Below, in pieces: positions 35,876 through 44,707 of a stretch of DNA of 64,000 bases. Origin of the DNA: Rhodanobacter sp. (GTDB lineage: Bacteria; Pseudomonadota; Gammaproteobacteria; Xanthomonadales; Rhodanobacteraceae); NCBI GenBank assembly GCA_030148505.1, contig JASBTI010000004.1, positions 62,001 to 126,000 of the forward strand, written 5' to 3'. How positions within the stretch are numbered: the stretch's first letter is position 1; the number at the start of each line of letters is the position of its first letter. The translations under genes and the position numbers were made by a program. The notes beneath the pieces were generated by a model. It worked only from the letters and a program-made list of their open reading frames with translations, made no database searches and was not told where the DNA came from.

Positions 35876-36970
35876 ATGACACAGGCGAATGAAGCCCTGG
35901 TACGCCAGATTCTTGGCGAGCTGATTGACCCCCATAGCGGCGCACCGTTGCTCGACAACGTCCGCGCGGTCGGCGTGGACGGGGCCAGGGTCTCGGTGGA
36001 CCTGCAGCTCGGTTATCCAGCGGCAGGTGCCATCGAGGCACTCACGCAGCGCGTGCGCCAGGCGCTGGAAGCCGATCCGGCCATTGCTGCCGCTGCGGTG
36101 TCGATCACCAGTCGTACCCAGGTACACAAGGTGCAGGGGACGCTGGCACCGCTGTCGAACGTGAAGAACATTATCGTGGTGGCATCGGGCAAGGGCGGCG
36201 TGGGCAAGTCCACCGTGTCGGCCAACCTGGCGCTGGCCTTGCTCGCCGAGGGTGCCAAGGTCGGCGTGCTGGACGCCGACATCTACGGCCCCAGCCAGCC
36301 GCGCATGCTCGGGGTCAGCGGCAAGCCGGGTTCGCCCGACGGCAAGACCATCATCCCGATGCAGGCGCATGGCCTGTCGGTGATGTCGATCGGTTTCCTG
36401 GTCGAAGAGGAGACCCCGATGATCTGGCGTGGTCCGATGGTCACCCAGGCGATGATGCAATTGCTCACCGACACCCGCTGGGAGCAGCTCGATTACCTGA
36501 TCATCGATTTGCCGCCCGGGACCGGCGATATCCAGCTCACCCTGTCGCAGAAGGTGCCGGTGGCCGGTGCGGTGATCGTCACCACACCGCAGGATATTGC
36601 CTTGCTGGATGCGCGCAAGGCTCTGAAAATGTTCGAGAAGGTTGAGGTTCCGGTGCTTGGCGTGGTGGAAAACATGGCGACCCATGTGTGCTCCAACTGT
36701 GGCCACGAGGAACATATCTTCGGTGAAGGTGGTGGTGAGCGCATGGCCACGCAGTACGGGGTGGCCTATCTGGGCTCGTTACCGCTGGACATACGCATCC
36801 GCGAGCAGACTGACGGCGGCAACCCGACGGTAGTGGCGATGCCGGATTCCGAGTTGACCGCGCGCTACCGGGAGATCGCCCGCAACGTCGCCGGACGCCT
36901 GTCGCGCCAGCCGCGCAACAAAGCGCTGGGACTGGGCAAGATCGTGGTGCAGGGTACGCCTGCAGCATGA
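35876..36970 (+). CDS. apbC: Iron-sulfur cluster carrier ATPase ApbC (Mrp)
   Basis: A 364-residue Mrp/NBP35 ATPase that binds a [4Fe-4S] cluster and passes it to apo-proteins. An N-terminal MIP18-like domain (about 5-85, QILGELIDPHSG) precedes the deviant Walker A GKGGVGKST (105-113). Further motifs are DADIYGPSQPRML, LIIDLPPGTGD, and the cluster-binding CxxC in HVCSNCGHEE (about residue 264). The start is ATG in MTQANEAL; upstream frame extension is not supported. The FMN reductase gene overlaps its stop by four bases. Confidence 0.95.
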   Translation: MTQANEALVRQILGELIDPHSGAPLLDNVRAVGVDGARVSVDLQLGYPAAGAIEALTQRVRQALEADPAIAAAAVSITSRTQVHKVQGTLAPLSNVKNIIVVASGKGGVGKSTVSANLALALLAEGAKVGVLDADIYGPSQPRMLGVSGKPGSPDGKTIIPMQAHGLSVMSIGFLVEEETPMIWRGPMVTQAMMQLLTDTRWEQLDYLIIDLPPGTGDIQLTLSQKVPVAGAVIVTTPQDIALLDARKALKMFEKVEVPVLGVVENMATHVCSNCGHEEHIFGEGGGERMATQYGVAYLGSLPLDIRIREQTDGGNPTVVAMPDSELTARYREIARNVAGRLSRQPRNKALGLGKIVVQGTPAA

Positions 36971-37506
36971 CCGGGCGACGGGTGCTGTGTCTATCGGGCA
37001 GCCTGCGTCGCCGTTCGTCGAATACGGCCCTGCTGAAGGCTGCGCAACGACTGGCCCCGGCCGGGCTCGAACTCGTGCTGTATGAAGGTCTCGGTACCTT
37101 GCCGTTGTTCAATCCGGACGATGAAGTCGAGCCGCTGCCTGCGCCGGTTCAGGCCTTGCGGACCGCCGTCGGTTGCAGCGACGCGCTGTTGCTGTCGTGC
37201 CCCGAATACGCCCATGGTGTGCCTGGCGCCTTCAAGAATCTGCTGGACTGGCTGGTCGGCAGCCTGGAGTTTCCAAACAAGCCGGTAGCTTTGTTCAACG
37301 CTTCCGGACGAGGTTCGCATCACGCGCAGGATGCTTTGCGCGAAATCCTCTCCACGATGTCGGCGCACGTGCTGGAGCCAGCCTCTGCCACCGTGGCTCT
37401 GTCGGGCGAGGGCTGCGAGGTCGGCGAAATCCTCGGCAACTCCGAACATTGCACCGTGCTGTGCGCCGCACTGGCTGCGTTGGCTGTCTCGCTGTCCGGC
37501 GCCTGA
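36967..37506 (+). CDS. NADPH-dependent FMN reductase family protein
   Basis: A 179-residue flavodoxin-fold reductase. Phosphate-binding loop GSLRRRSSNTALL (11-23), the flavin-contact motif PEYAHGVPGAFKNLLDWL (about 79-96) and a final FNASGRG segment place it with the ChrR/SsuE/YieF family, which reduces FMN, quinones or chromate. Its ATG overlaps the apbC stop (ATGA), so it is coupled to iron-sulfur carrier synthesis and may supply reducing power, although the link is inference. Confidence 0.87.
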   Translation: MTGRRVLCLSGSLRRRSSNTALLKAAQRLAPAGLELVLYEGLGTLPLFNPDDEVEPLPAPVQALRTAVGCSDALLLSCPEYAHGVPGAFKNLLDWLVGSLEFPNKPVALFNASGRGSHHAQDALREILSTMSAHVLEPASATVALSGEGCEVGEILGNSEHCTVLCAALAALAVSLSGA

Positions 37507-37584
37507 GACCCTGACCGTGGTATTTTCCCCCTCTTTGCCCAGGCCGGTTCACCGGCGGCAGCCGCCATCGAGAAGGGAGTTCGT

Positions 37585-38151
<567 letters not shown>

Positions 38152-38251
38152 GCCTGTGCCTGAACGGCCATGGCCAGGGATCGCTGCCACGGCGGCGGAC
38201 CGGCGCTACACTGCAAGTCTGATCCCATCGATTCATCCCCAGGAGACCCGC

Positions 38252-38746
38252 ATGATCCGTTTTTCCACACTGCTGACGCGCGCCACGGCCGCGGTCATGC
38301 TGGGCAGCATCTTGCTGCTGACCGGCTGCCATATGGGCGGTGTCAAAGACAAGGCCGCCGTCGCTTCGATGGAGAAGAAGTTCGACATGACCATCAAGGC
38401 CTACAAGTCGAATCAGTTCCTGGTCGATGGCGCGGTGCTTTCAGCGATCGATACCGGCAGCCATTTCGCCTATCTGAAGGATCAGGGCAAGCTGCCGAAG
38501 ACCGTCTTGCTGGTGCCCAGCGACGAGTCGAAAGTGCGGAAGCAGCATCTGCAGTACCTGGCGCGGATGCAGTTGGACTACGGCTTCAAGGCGTATTACG
38601 ACGATGGCGGCAGCTTGAAGGAGATCAATCCGGTGACCACCAAGGCGCGTGCTCTGCAAGATACCCGTGCGCCGGTGAAGATGGACGATCATCTCAGGGG
38701 CAAGGATGCGGCCGGTGGCGGCTTTGATCCGGGTCAGCAGCAATAG
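38252..38746 (+). CDS. Hypothetical lipoprotein
   Basis: A 164-residue exported protein with lipobox LLTGC, the lipidated Cys near residue 27 after a signal of about 26 residues (MIRFSTLLTRATAAVML...). The mature part is helix-rich and charged and has no motif I recognise. AGGAG precedes the ATG and a strong terminator follows 21 bases after the stop, so it is a genuine short transcription unit downstream of dcd. No function can be assigned. Confidence 0.75.
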   Translation: MIRFSTLLTRATAAVMLGSILLLTGCHMGGVKDKAAVASMEKKFDMTIKAYKSNQFLVDGAVLSAIDTGSHFAYLKDQGKLPKTVLLVPSDESKVRKQHLQYLARMQLDYGFKAYYDDGGSLKEINPVTTKARALQDTRAPVKMDDHLRGKDAAGGGFDPGQQQ

Positions 38747-38767
38747 CGATCGCCAAACGATACAACG

Positions 38768-38798
38768 AAAAGCCCGCGGTGTGTTTGCGGGCTTTTTT
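38768..38798 (+). terminator. Intrinsic terminator after the lipoprotein gene
   Basis: AAAAGCCCGC pairs with GCGGGCTTTTTT around the loop GGTGTGTTT. It has a seven-base GC-rich stem, a six-T tract and the A-run on the other side. It works for the plus-strand gene and, with the A-run read as T, also for the convergent ChaN-like gene. Confidence 0.9.
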
Positions 38799-38828
38799 GT
38801 AGGTATCGTGCGGTGGCGGGTGCCGTTG

Positions 38829-40268
38829 TCAGCGCTTGCCGCAAGCAGTCGTCACGGCGTCGGGAGAGGCGGTTTTCGCCAGGGCGCAGGGCGCTGCCGC
38901 CGGCACAGTCGTCGAGGTAGCGCGGGGCGGCGGTTCCGGGCGAACCGTGATGTTGCGGTGGAAAAGTGTGCGGTCGTCTTCACCGATACAGCGCAGCCGG
39001 TATTTCCCCGGACGCAGGTAAAGGTCACTGCCCGGTGCGACCAGTCCGTTGCTGAGGCGGTCGCTGGCGACAGGGTTTGGCGGCAAGGTGTTCAGCAGTA
39101 GCCGGTCAGCCGGAATTGCGTCGGCCCCTTCATCGGCATAGCGAGCTTCAACCAGGCAGGGGTAGCTGCGTCGACAGCGTTCGCCGCTGACGAAATACGG
39201 CCGGCGCAGGCCACCTAGATCCAGCCAGGTGGGGCGCCCGCGCTGCAGCCTCGTACGCGGAAAAAACACGCTGACGTCATAGCCTGCGCGCAGCGACCAC
39301 GGCTTGCCGGCCTTGTCCACGAACACGATCGGCACCTTCGGATGCAACTGTTGCATGACAGCGGTATAGACAGGGTGGTCGTCGCTGCGCGCGGCATGTC
39401 CGAACAGCATGGTCTGCTCCACCGTCAGCGGGTCGATGCCGGCGATCCGACGCAGATGCTCGGCCATCGACGAGCCACCCAGGAAACGACCTTGTTCCAG
39501 GATGTGGCCGTAACCGGCGTTGACCACCAGCCTGGCCTGCGGGTCGCGCTTGAACACCTGACGATAGATGTTGCGTGCCTGCGCCGCCTCGCGCTGATCG
39601 GGGCTGCCGGCCGACTCGTCCTCGTAGGCAATGACCTTATAGCCGAGCTTCAGCGCGGTACGCACCATTTCCGCATAAATCGGTTCTTCGGTGTAGAAAC
39701 CACTGTCGCGGGTCGGGTAGCCACGCAATGACAGCTTGGTGTCGCTCTGGTATAGGGTTTCGGCGGCGAAATAGTCAAAGCCTTCCGCATGCAGTTTTGC
39801 CAGCAATTGCACGGTCAGCGTACGGGTCTGCGCCACGTTGTGGGCTTCATTGAAAAACACCGCGCGGTAGGGTCGCGCCAGTTCGGCAATCGCTTGCAAG
39901 GCTGGCTGTGCGGTGTAATGTTCGTCGGTCAGCGGTGACGGCCGGTCATCGGGTAATGCAACCTGCTTGATCGCGAAGGTCGCTGCGGCGGCGGGGTAAT
40001 CGCCGATATAGCTCTGATACCAGCTCAGATATTGCCCAAAGATGACCCGGAATGCCGGATCGTCATCGTCGACATAGGCACCGTGCATCACCTTGTACTG
40101 GGCCAGCAGACCCCGGTGCGTGTTGGCCTCGCGCATGATCCGCTCGGACTTGCGCATGGCCTCGACCTGACTGGCGGGCCAGCGGCCAGACCGTAGCGCC
40201 ATGGCCGCTGTCGGCAGCAGCGCCAGCAGTACGCCAAGCGTGGCAATCCAGACGCGAAGGGGCGCCAT
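38829..40268 (-). CDS. ChaN/TraB-like domain exported protein
   Basis: A 479-residue exported protein with a signal peptide (MAPLRVWIATLGVLLALLPTAAMA). The central part (about 130-330) resembles the ChaN/erythromycin-esterase-like hydrolase fold: RPYRAVFFNEAHNVAQTRTL (the N-E-x-H of this fold), GFDYFAAETL, and VVNAGYGHIL. ChaN is a heme-binding lipoprotein and related domains are metalloproteases or esterases, so the activity is unclear. There is no lipobox. The last 120 residues are a separate region with four Cys (ERCRRSYPC, RLRCIG, PC). The frame extends 142 codons upstream but this start gives the only signal peptide. Confidence 0.75.
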   Translation of the reverse strand: MAPLRVWIATLGVLLALLPTAAMALRSGRWPASQVEAMRKSERIMREANTHRGLLAQYKVMHGAYVDDDDPAFRVIFGQYLSWYQSYIGDYPAAAATFAIKQVALPDDRPSPLTDEHYTAQPALQAIAELARPYRAVFFNEAHNVAQTRTLTVQLLAKLHAEGFDYFAAETLYQSDTKLSLRGYPTRDSGFYTEEPIYAEMVRTALKLGYKVIAYEDESAGSPDQREAAQARNIYRQVFKRDPQARLVVNAGYGHILEQGRFLGGSSMAEHLRRIAGIDPLTVEQTMLFGHAARSDDHPVYTAVMQQLHPKVPIVFVDKAGKPWSLRAGYDVSVFFPRTRLQRGRPTWLDLGGLRRPYFVSGERCRRSYPCLVEARYADEGADAIPADRLLLNTLPPNPVASDRLSNGLVAPGSDLYLRPGKYRLRCIGEDDRTLFHRNITVRPEPPPRATSTTVPAAAPCALAKTASPDAVTTACGKR

Positions 40269-40415
40269 CGGCTTCTCCAGCAACCGTCTCCGGGGAGGTT
40301 CTAACCTCAGTTTTACCAGTCTGGCGCGATGCTGTCGCCTGTGTCGGGCGTCATGCAGCCATTTCGGTGAATCAGGTGCACAATCGGCGGACCTCATGTT
40401 CTTGCGGAGTACGTC

Positions 40416-41189
40416 ATGCGTTCCACGGTCCTGAGTCTGTTGATAGTGTTTGTCCTGCCGGGCGCGGCGTTGGCCACCCCGCCACCGCCTGCACGGTCGG
40501 TGATCTCCGCGGTTGTGGCCAAGGCGATCAATGATCCCGCGCGCCAGGCTGACAGGCCTGCCGACGCCCGCCGCAAGATCGGTGCGGTGATGCGCTTTGC
40601 CGAGGTCAAGCCGGGGCAGAAAGTGCTGGAGTTGATTCCTGGCAGCGGCTATTTCACCCGCGTGTTCAGCGCGATAGTGGGGTCGAGCGGCCACGTGTAT
40701 GCGTTGTGGCCCGACGAATACGCCAAGGAAGATGCCTCCGGCCTGGCCGGTTCACGCGAGCTAGCGTCGGAGCCGCACTACGCCAACGTCAGTGTGCTGA
40801 CGCAGCCGGCCGGTCAGCTGAGTACGCCCGTGCCGGTCGACCTCGTGTTCACTTCGCAGAACTACCACGACTATCCCGACAAGTTCATGGGGAAGGTCGA
40901 TCCGGCTGTGCTCAACCGTCAGGTGTTCAAGGCGCTCAAGCCCGGTGGCCTGTGGGTGATCATCGATCATGTAGCGCCTGCCGGTTCCGGCATGGCCGAC
41001 ACCGATACCTTGCACCGGATCGATCCGGCGATCGTCAGGAAACAGGTGGAAGCGGCGGGCTTCGTCTTCGCCGGCCAGAGCCAGGCACTGCGCAATCCGG
41101 CCGATCCGCACACCATCAAGGTGTTCGACAAGTCGATACGTGGCCACACCGACCAGTTCATGTACCGTTTCCGCAAGCCGGCGAAATAA
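40416..41189 (+). CDS. Exported class I SAM methyltransferase-like protein
   Basis: A 257-residue methyltransferase with a signal peptide (MRSTVLSLLIVFVLPGAALA). SAM-like motif I is KVLELIPGSGYFTRVFS (about 69-85), later VDLVFTSQNYHDY and ALKPGGLWVIIDH. This family of predicted periplasmic methyltransferases is common in Proteobacteria, although SAM is not known to be abundant in the periplasm, so its activity there is puzzling. It is divergent from the ChaN-like gene across a 147-base gap. Confidence 0.85.
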   Translation: MRSTVLSLLIVFVLPGAALATPPPPARSVISAVVAKAINDPARQADRPADARRKIGAVMRFAEVKPGQKVLELIPGSGYFTRVFSAIVGSSGHVYALWPDEYAKEDASGLAGSRELASEPHYANVSVLTQPAGQLSTPVPVDLVFTSQNYHDYPDKFMGKVDPAVLNRQVFKALKPGGLWVIIDHVAPAGSGMADTDTLHRIDPAIVRKQVEAAGFVFAGQSQALRNPADPHTIKVFDKSIRGHTDQFMYRFRKPAK

Positions 41190-41320
41190 TCGCCGTGCAC
41201 GGAGCCGGTTGTACGCACCGGCAAGGCGACCGGCTTGAGCTGTGGCGGTGATTGGCGGCACCATCGCAGTCCCCCAGCGGCTCGTCCGCTGGACCCGCCC
41301 TGCTTGTCGCGAAGGAAACC

Positions 41321-41512
41321 GTGAGCCCGACCGATCCCGCACCGCCGTCCTATGACGTCGCCGATCCGGCGCCACAGCGGCCTCCCGAGCCTGATCCGAT
41401 GGATTGCTGCGGCGAAGGTTGTCCGCGTTGCGTGTATGACGTTTACGAAGAGGCGCTGGAGCATTACCAGGCGGCGTTGGCCGCCTGGCGTAAGCGTCAC
41501 GCCGAGGAATGA
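41321..41512 (+). CDS. Oxidoreductase-like domain small protein
   Basis: A 63-residue protein whose second half matches the oxidoreductase-like N-terminal domain (Pfam Oxidored-like): PPEPDPMDCCGEGCPRC then VYDVYEEALEHYQAALAAWR. The four Cys (CC-x3-C-x2-C) probably bind metal. The domain is best known from eukaryotic mitochondrial proteins and occurs as small stand-alone proteins in Proteobacteria. The start is GTG with GAAGGAA six bases upstream; a TTG 69 bases further up has no such site. It is followed almost directly by the broken acetyltransferase gene. Confidence 0.8.
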   Translation: MSPTDPAPPSYDVADPAPQRPPEPDPMDCCGEGCPRCVYDVYEEALEHYQAALAAWRKRHAEE

Positions 41513-41593
41513 CACTGGCGTCACTTGCTGGCGCAAGCGGGCGGCAGGTCCGCCCGATGCCGATGGCGCGGCATCACAGGGGGATGGCTGAAC

Positions 41594-42111
41594 ATGGCGA
41601 CACACGTCCGCTACTGCCTCGGTCGCCTGCAGGACGCGCTGGCGATCGGCGTGCTGGTACGTCGAAGCACGCGCCGCTGGGTTCTGCCCGGCCAGCCGAC
41701 CCGTGCGGCGCCGCCCCTGCTGGCCGGCATGACTGCGCGGCGCATTCACCAGAAGATGCGGGCGGGGCAGCGTTTTCATCTGGCCTGGCAGGACGACGAC
41801 CGGCTGGTCGGCGTGGCGGCGATGCGTGATGACACGCATCTGTTCCAGTTTTTCGTCAGCACCCGTGTGCAGGGTCAGGGCATCGGCTGCCAGCTATGGC
41901 AACGCACAATGCGCGAGGCGGCACCAGGCGGTTTACCTTGAACTCTTCAATCACGGCCGTACCGGTGTACCAGCGCCTCGATTTGGTCGTCAGCGGGCCC
42001 GTCGCAGTCAGCGGCGCTGGCCTCAGTACCCAGCCGATGCACCTGGATCTACCGTCGTTGCCGGTGAACCGCACGTCGGAATCGCCCCGCCGGCAAGCTT
42101 CGCTCCGCTGA
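41594..42111 (+). pseudogene. GNAT acetyltransferase interrupted by a frameshift
   Basis: The first frame (ATG at 41594) encodes an N-terminal GNAT half: LVGVAAMRDDTHLFQFFVSTRVQGQGIGCQLWQ, with the acetyl-CoA loop QGQGIG. It stops at 41939-41941. The C-terminal half (RFTLNSSITAVPVYQRLDL ... MHLDLP) continues in the next frame to the stop at 42109-42111. Together they give a normal-length GNAT of about 170 residues, so one base is missing (or two are extra) near 41915-41935. No slippery heptamer is visible there, so a real mutation or a sequencing error is more likely than programmed shifting. Confidence 0.75.
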
Positions 42112-42216
42112 GACGGGGTTCGGTCGCCGCCATTCGCGTTTCGTCGCAATCTGGGGGACTGGCCGCACCACCGCCGCTATGCTCGATCACGTCCCCAGCA
42201 CCATGGAATTGCCGCT

Positions 42217-43464
42217 GTGATCAGAAGCTTTCTGTTCTACCTCCGCCGCATCGTCGTCTGGTACCTGCTGTTTCTCGCCTTGTTCCTGCTGGCCGACTGG
42301 GTCTGGTCGCCGCTGGGCAGTGCCGTGCAGTTGCTCGGGCTGGTGATGATCGTCTTCGTGGTGATCCGCGCGCATTCGCATTTGGCACGGGTACGCATGA
42401 GCCATGGCAAGCTGACAGCTGCGGCGCTGGCCAGTCGCCAGCACCGCCAGATCGAGGTGCCGTTCGAGGCCGAGGAAGCCTTCGATCTGCTGGATACGGT
42501 AATCCGCGACTTGCCTGGGGTCGAGCAGATCGACAGTGCGCGCAACCGGCTGCAGATCCACGCCTTGGTCAGTTATGCCGACCCGTACGATCTCAGCCAG
42601 CTGGGTCGTTACAACCCGATGCGCTGGATCGTCAGTCAGCGCAACCGGGTTCTGGCGACCGTCAGTCACGGTGATGGCAGCAGCAGCCTGAGTGTGACCT
42701 GCGAGCCGCAGAGTGCGCCATGGAGCGACTGGCTGCAGGTCGACGATGGCGTCAATCTGCAGAACATCGAGGCGATCACCCGCGCGATCACGCTTGGCAT
42801 CGCCCGGCATCGCCGCGGCGAGCAGCAAGCCGCGGCGCAGACCGCGACCGAAAAGGAGCTGGCCATCGCCAGACTCAACCTGCTGCAGGCACAGGTTGAG
42901 CCGCACTTTCTCTACAACACCCTGGCCAGCGCGCAGTACCTGGTGCGCAGCGATCCCGCGAGCGCGGACGAGATGCTAGGCCACCTGATCCAGTACTTGC
43001 GTCACTCGCTGCCACGTACCGATCATTCATTGTCGACTCTTGGTGAAGAGCTGGAGCGCTCGCGCGCCTATCTGCAGATCCTGAAGATTCGCATGGGCCC
43101 ACGGCTCGGGCTGCAGATCGATGTGCCCGAGGCGCTGCTCGCCACCCCGATGCCCCCGATGATGCTGCAGACCTTGGTAGAGAACGCGATCAAGCATGGA
43201 CTGGAGCCGCAGCCGGGCGAGGGGACGGTGTGGGTCTTCGCGCGCAGCAACGAGGCGCAGGTGGCGGTAACCGTGGCCGATGACGGCAAGGGCTTCGACA
43301 CGCAGGCAACTGGCGCCGGCATCGGCCTGAAGAACGTGCGCGAACGCCTGAAGCTGATTTACGGCAGCCGCGCGAGTCTGGTGATCGCAGCTAATTTTCC
43401 CCAGGGTGTGGCCGCGACCCTCAGCGTGCCGAGCCACTACACCGAGGAGTCGTCCCATGGTTAA
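42217..43464 (+). CDS. LytS-type sensor histidine kinase
   Basis: A 415-residue membrane histidine kinase of the LytS/YehU (His_kinase, HATPase_c_5) class. Two N-terminal helices (about 9-50) are followed by a cytoplasmic linker (about 75-200), then the phospho-acceptor motif QVEPHFLYNTLASAQ with H230, and the ATPase domain with TLVENAIKHGLEP (N box) and DDGKGFD...GIGLKNVRERL (G boxes). The start is GTG with GGA upstream. Its end overlaps the response regulator gene by eight bases. The signal is unknown. Confidence 0.93.
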   Translation: MIRSFLFYLRRIVVWYLLFLALFLLADWVWSPLGSAVQLLGLVMIVFVVIRAHSHLARVRMSHGKLTAAALASRQHRQIEVPFEAEEAFDLLDTVIRDLPGVEQIDSARNRLQIHALVSYADPYDLSQLGRYNPMRWIVSQRNRVLATVSHGDGSSSLSVTCEPQSAPWSDWLQVDDGVNLQNIEAITRAITLGIARHRRGEQQAAAQTATEKELAIARLNLLQAQVEPHFLYNTLASAQYLVRSDPASADEMLGHLIQYLRHSLPRTDHSLSTLGEELERSRAYLQILKIRMGPRLGLQIDVPEALLATPMPPMMLQTLVENAIKHGLEPQPGEGTVWVFARSNEAQVAVTVADDGKGFDTQATGAGIGLKNVRERLKLIYGSRASLVIAANFPQGVAATLSVPSHYTEESSHG

Positions 43465-44227
43465 GTGCGTCATCGCCGAGGATGAAGCCCTGCTGCGTCG
43501 CGCTTTGCTCGCCGCACTCGGCAAGGCGTGGCCGGAGCTCGATGTCGTCGCCGAGTGCGAGGACGGAGCCAGCGCCCTGGAGGCGATCATCGAGCACCGA
43601 CCCGAGGTGGCCTTTCTGGATATCCGCATGCCCGGCCTGACCGGACTGGAGGTGGCCGCGGCCGCCGCCGAAGCCAGTCCGGGTACTCAGGTGGTGTTCG
43701 TCACCGCCTATGACCAGTATGCGATCGACGCCTTCGAGCGTGGCGCCATCGATTACCTGCTCAAGCCGATTGCGGCCGACCGGCTCGCAGCAACCGTGCA
43801 GCGGGTACAGGCACGTGCCGCCACGGGGCAGGCCGATCATGCCGCGCTCGCCGAGCTGGTCAGGCGGCTCGATGCCCGTCTGCCGTCGCCGCGGGCCGAA
43901 CCGCCAATGAGCTGGGTTACGGCCAGTACGGGCCAGGAAACGCGGCTGATTCTGCTCGACGACGTCGCCTACTTTCGCGCCGACCACAAGTACACCACCG
44001 TGGTCACCGCCGATGGCGAGGCGCTGTTGCGCACGCCGCTGCGCGACCTTCTCGAGGTACTCGATCCGGCAGTATTCAAGCAGATCCATCGCTCGACCAT
44101 CGTCAACATCAAGGCCATCGCCTCGATCACGCGGGACGATGCCGGTAGAGGCATCGTGCGATTGCGCCAGCGTGGGGAAACCCTGGCGGTAAGTCAGCCC
44201 TTCATGACCCTGTTCCGCAACATGTAG
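43457..44227 (+). CDS. LytTR-family response regulator
   Basis: A 256-residue partner of the kinase just upstream. Receiver domain 1-120: acidic pocket EDE (8-10), phospho-acceptor D55 in FLDIRMPGLTG, and K at the YLLKP motif. The LytTR DNA-binding domain spans about 155-256: YFRADHKYTTVVT, ALLRTPLRDLLEVLDPAVFKQIHRSTIVNIKAI. It probably regulates a nearby or remote target; LytTR target genes often code for membrane or surface functions, but none is adjacent apart from a small secreted protein. Confidence 0.95.
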   Translation: MVKCVIAEDEALLRRALLAALGKAWPELDVVAECEDGASALEAIIEHRPEVAFLDIRMPGLTGLEVAAAAAEASPGTQVVFVTAYDQYAIDAFERGAIDYLLKPIAADRLAATVQRVQARAATGQADHAALAELVRRLDARLPSPRAEPPMSWVTASTGQETRLILLDDVAYFRADHKYTTVVTADGEALLRTPLRDLLEVLDPAVFKQIHRSTIVNIKAIASITRDDAGRGIVRLRQRGETLAVSQPFMTLFRNM

Positions 44228-44268
44228 ACGGGTTGCCACAGTACGACGAGACAACAGGCAGGTGACTC

Positions 44269-44658
44269 ATGCACTACCTCATCGCCTTGATCTATTTCCT
44301 GCTGGCATTGGTCGGTCTGGACGGCTACGGCAGCCATACGCTCGTTACGCGCTCGGCTGTAAACGGCGTCGATGTGCTCTACAGCAGGACACACGTGGCC
44401 GCTGGCATCGCGGAGGTTGCGTGCATCAGTAGTGAGAGCGGTCGTTGCCACTACCGGGTGATGCCGGCAGATTGTACTGCTCCCAGGCCATTGGCCGTGG
44501 CAGCGGCGCTCTGCAACATCGAACCGCATCTCTCGTTCGTCCTGTCGGCGGGGGCGCGACGTCAGCTTGCCGGGCTGCCGGCGAGCTTCACGCTCTGTGT
44601 TAGCCAGAACAGCGACCACCAAGTTGCCGATTGCGAGTCGATCCCAACGCAGCTTTAA
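44269..44658 (+). CDS. Small secreted hypothetical protein
   Basis: A 129-residue protein with a hydrophobic N-terminus (MHYLIALIYFLLALVGLDG) that is a signal peptide or anchor. The mature part has five Cys (IAEVACISS, SGRCHYRV, ADCTAP, AALCNIE, LCVSQ..DCES) and looks disulfide-stabilised. I recognise no family. It follows the LytTR regulator by 41 bases on the same strand and could belong to that operon or be a target of it. Confidence 0.6.
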   Translation: MHYLIALIYFLLALVGLDGYGSHTLVTRSAVNGVDVLYSRTHVAAGIAEVACISSESGRCHYRVMPADCTAPRPLAVAAALCNIEPHLSFVLSAGARRQLAGLPASFTLCVSQNSDHQVADCESIPTQL

Positions 44659-44707
44659 CGTGGTTGCAGGAACATGAATGTTTTTTCAGGGGAGAAGGGG
44701 GCGACGG

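Noticed and set aside
41915-41941. Programmed -1 frameshift in the acetyltransferase
   Set aside because: No X-XXY-YYZ heptamer or downstream pseudoknot near the junction; mutation or sequencing error is simpler.
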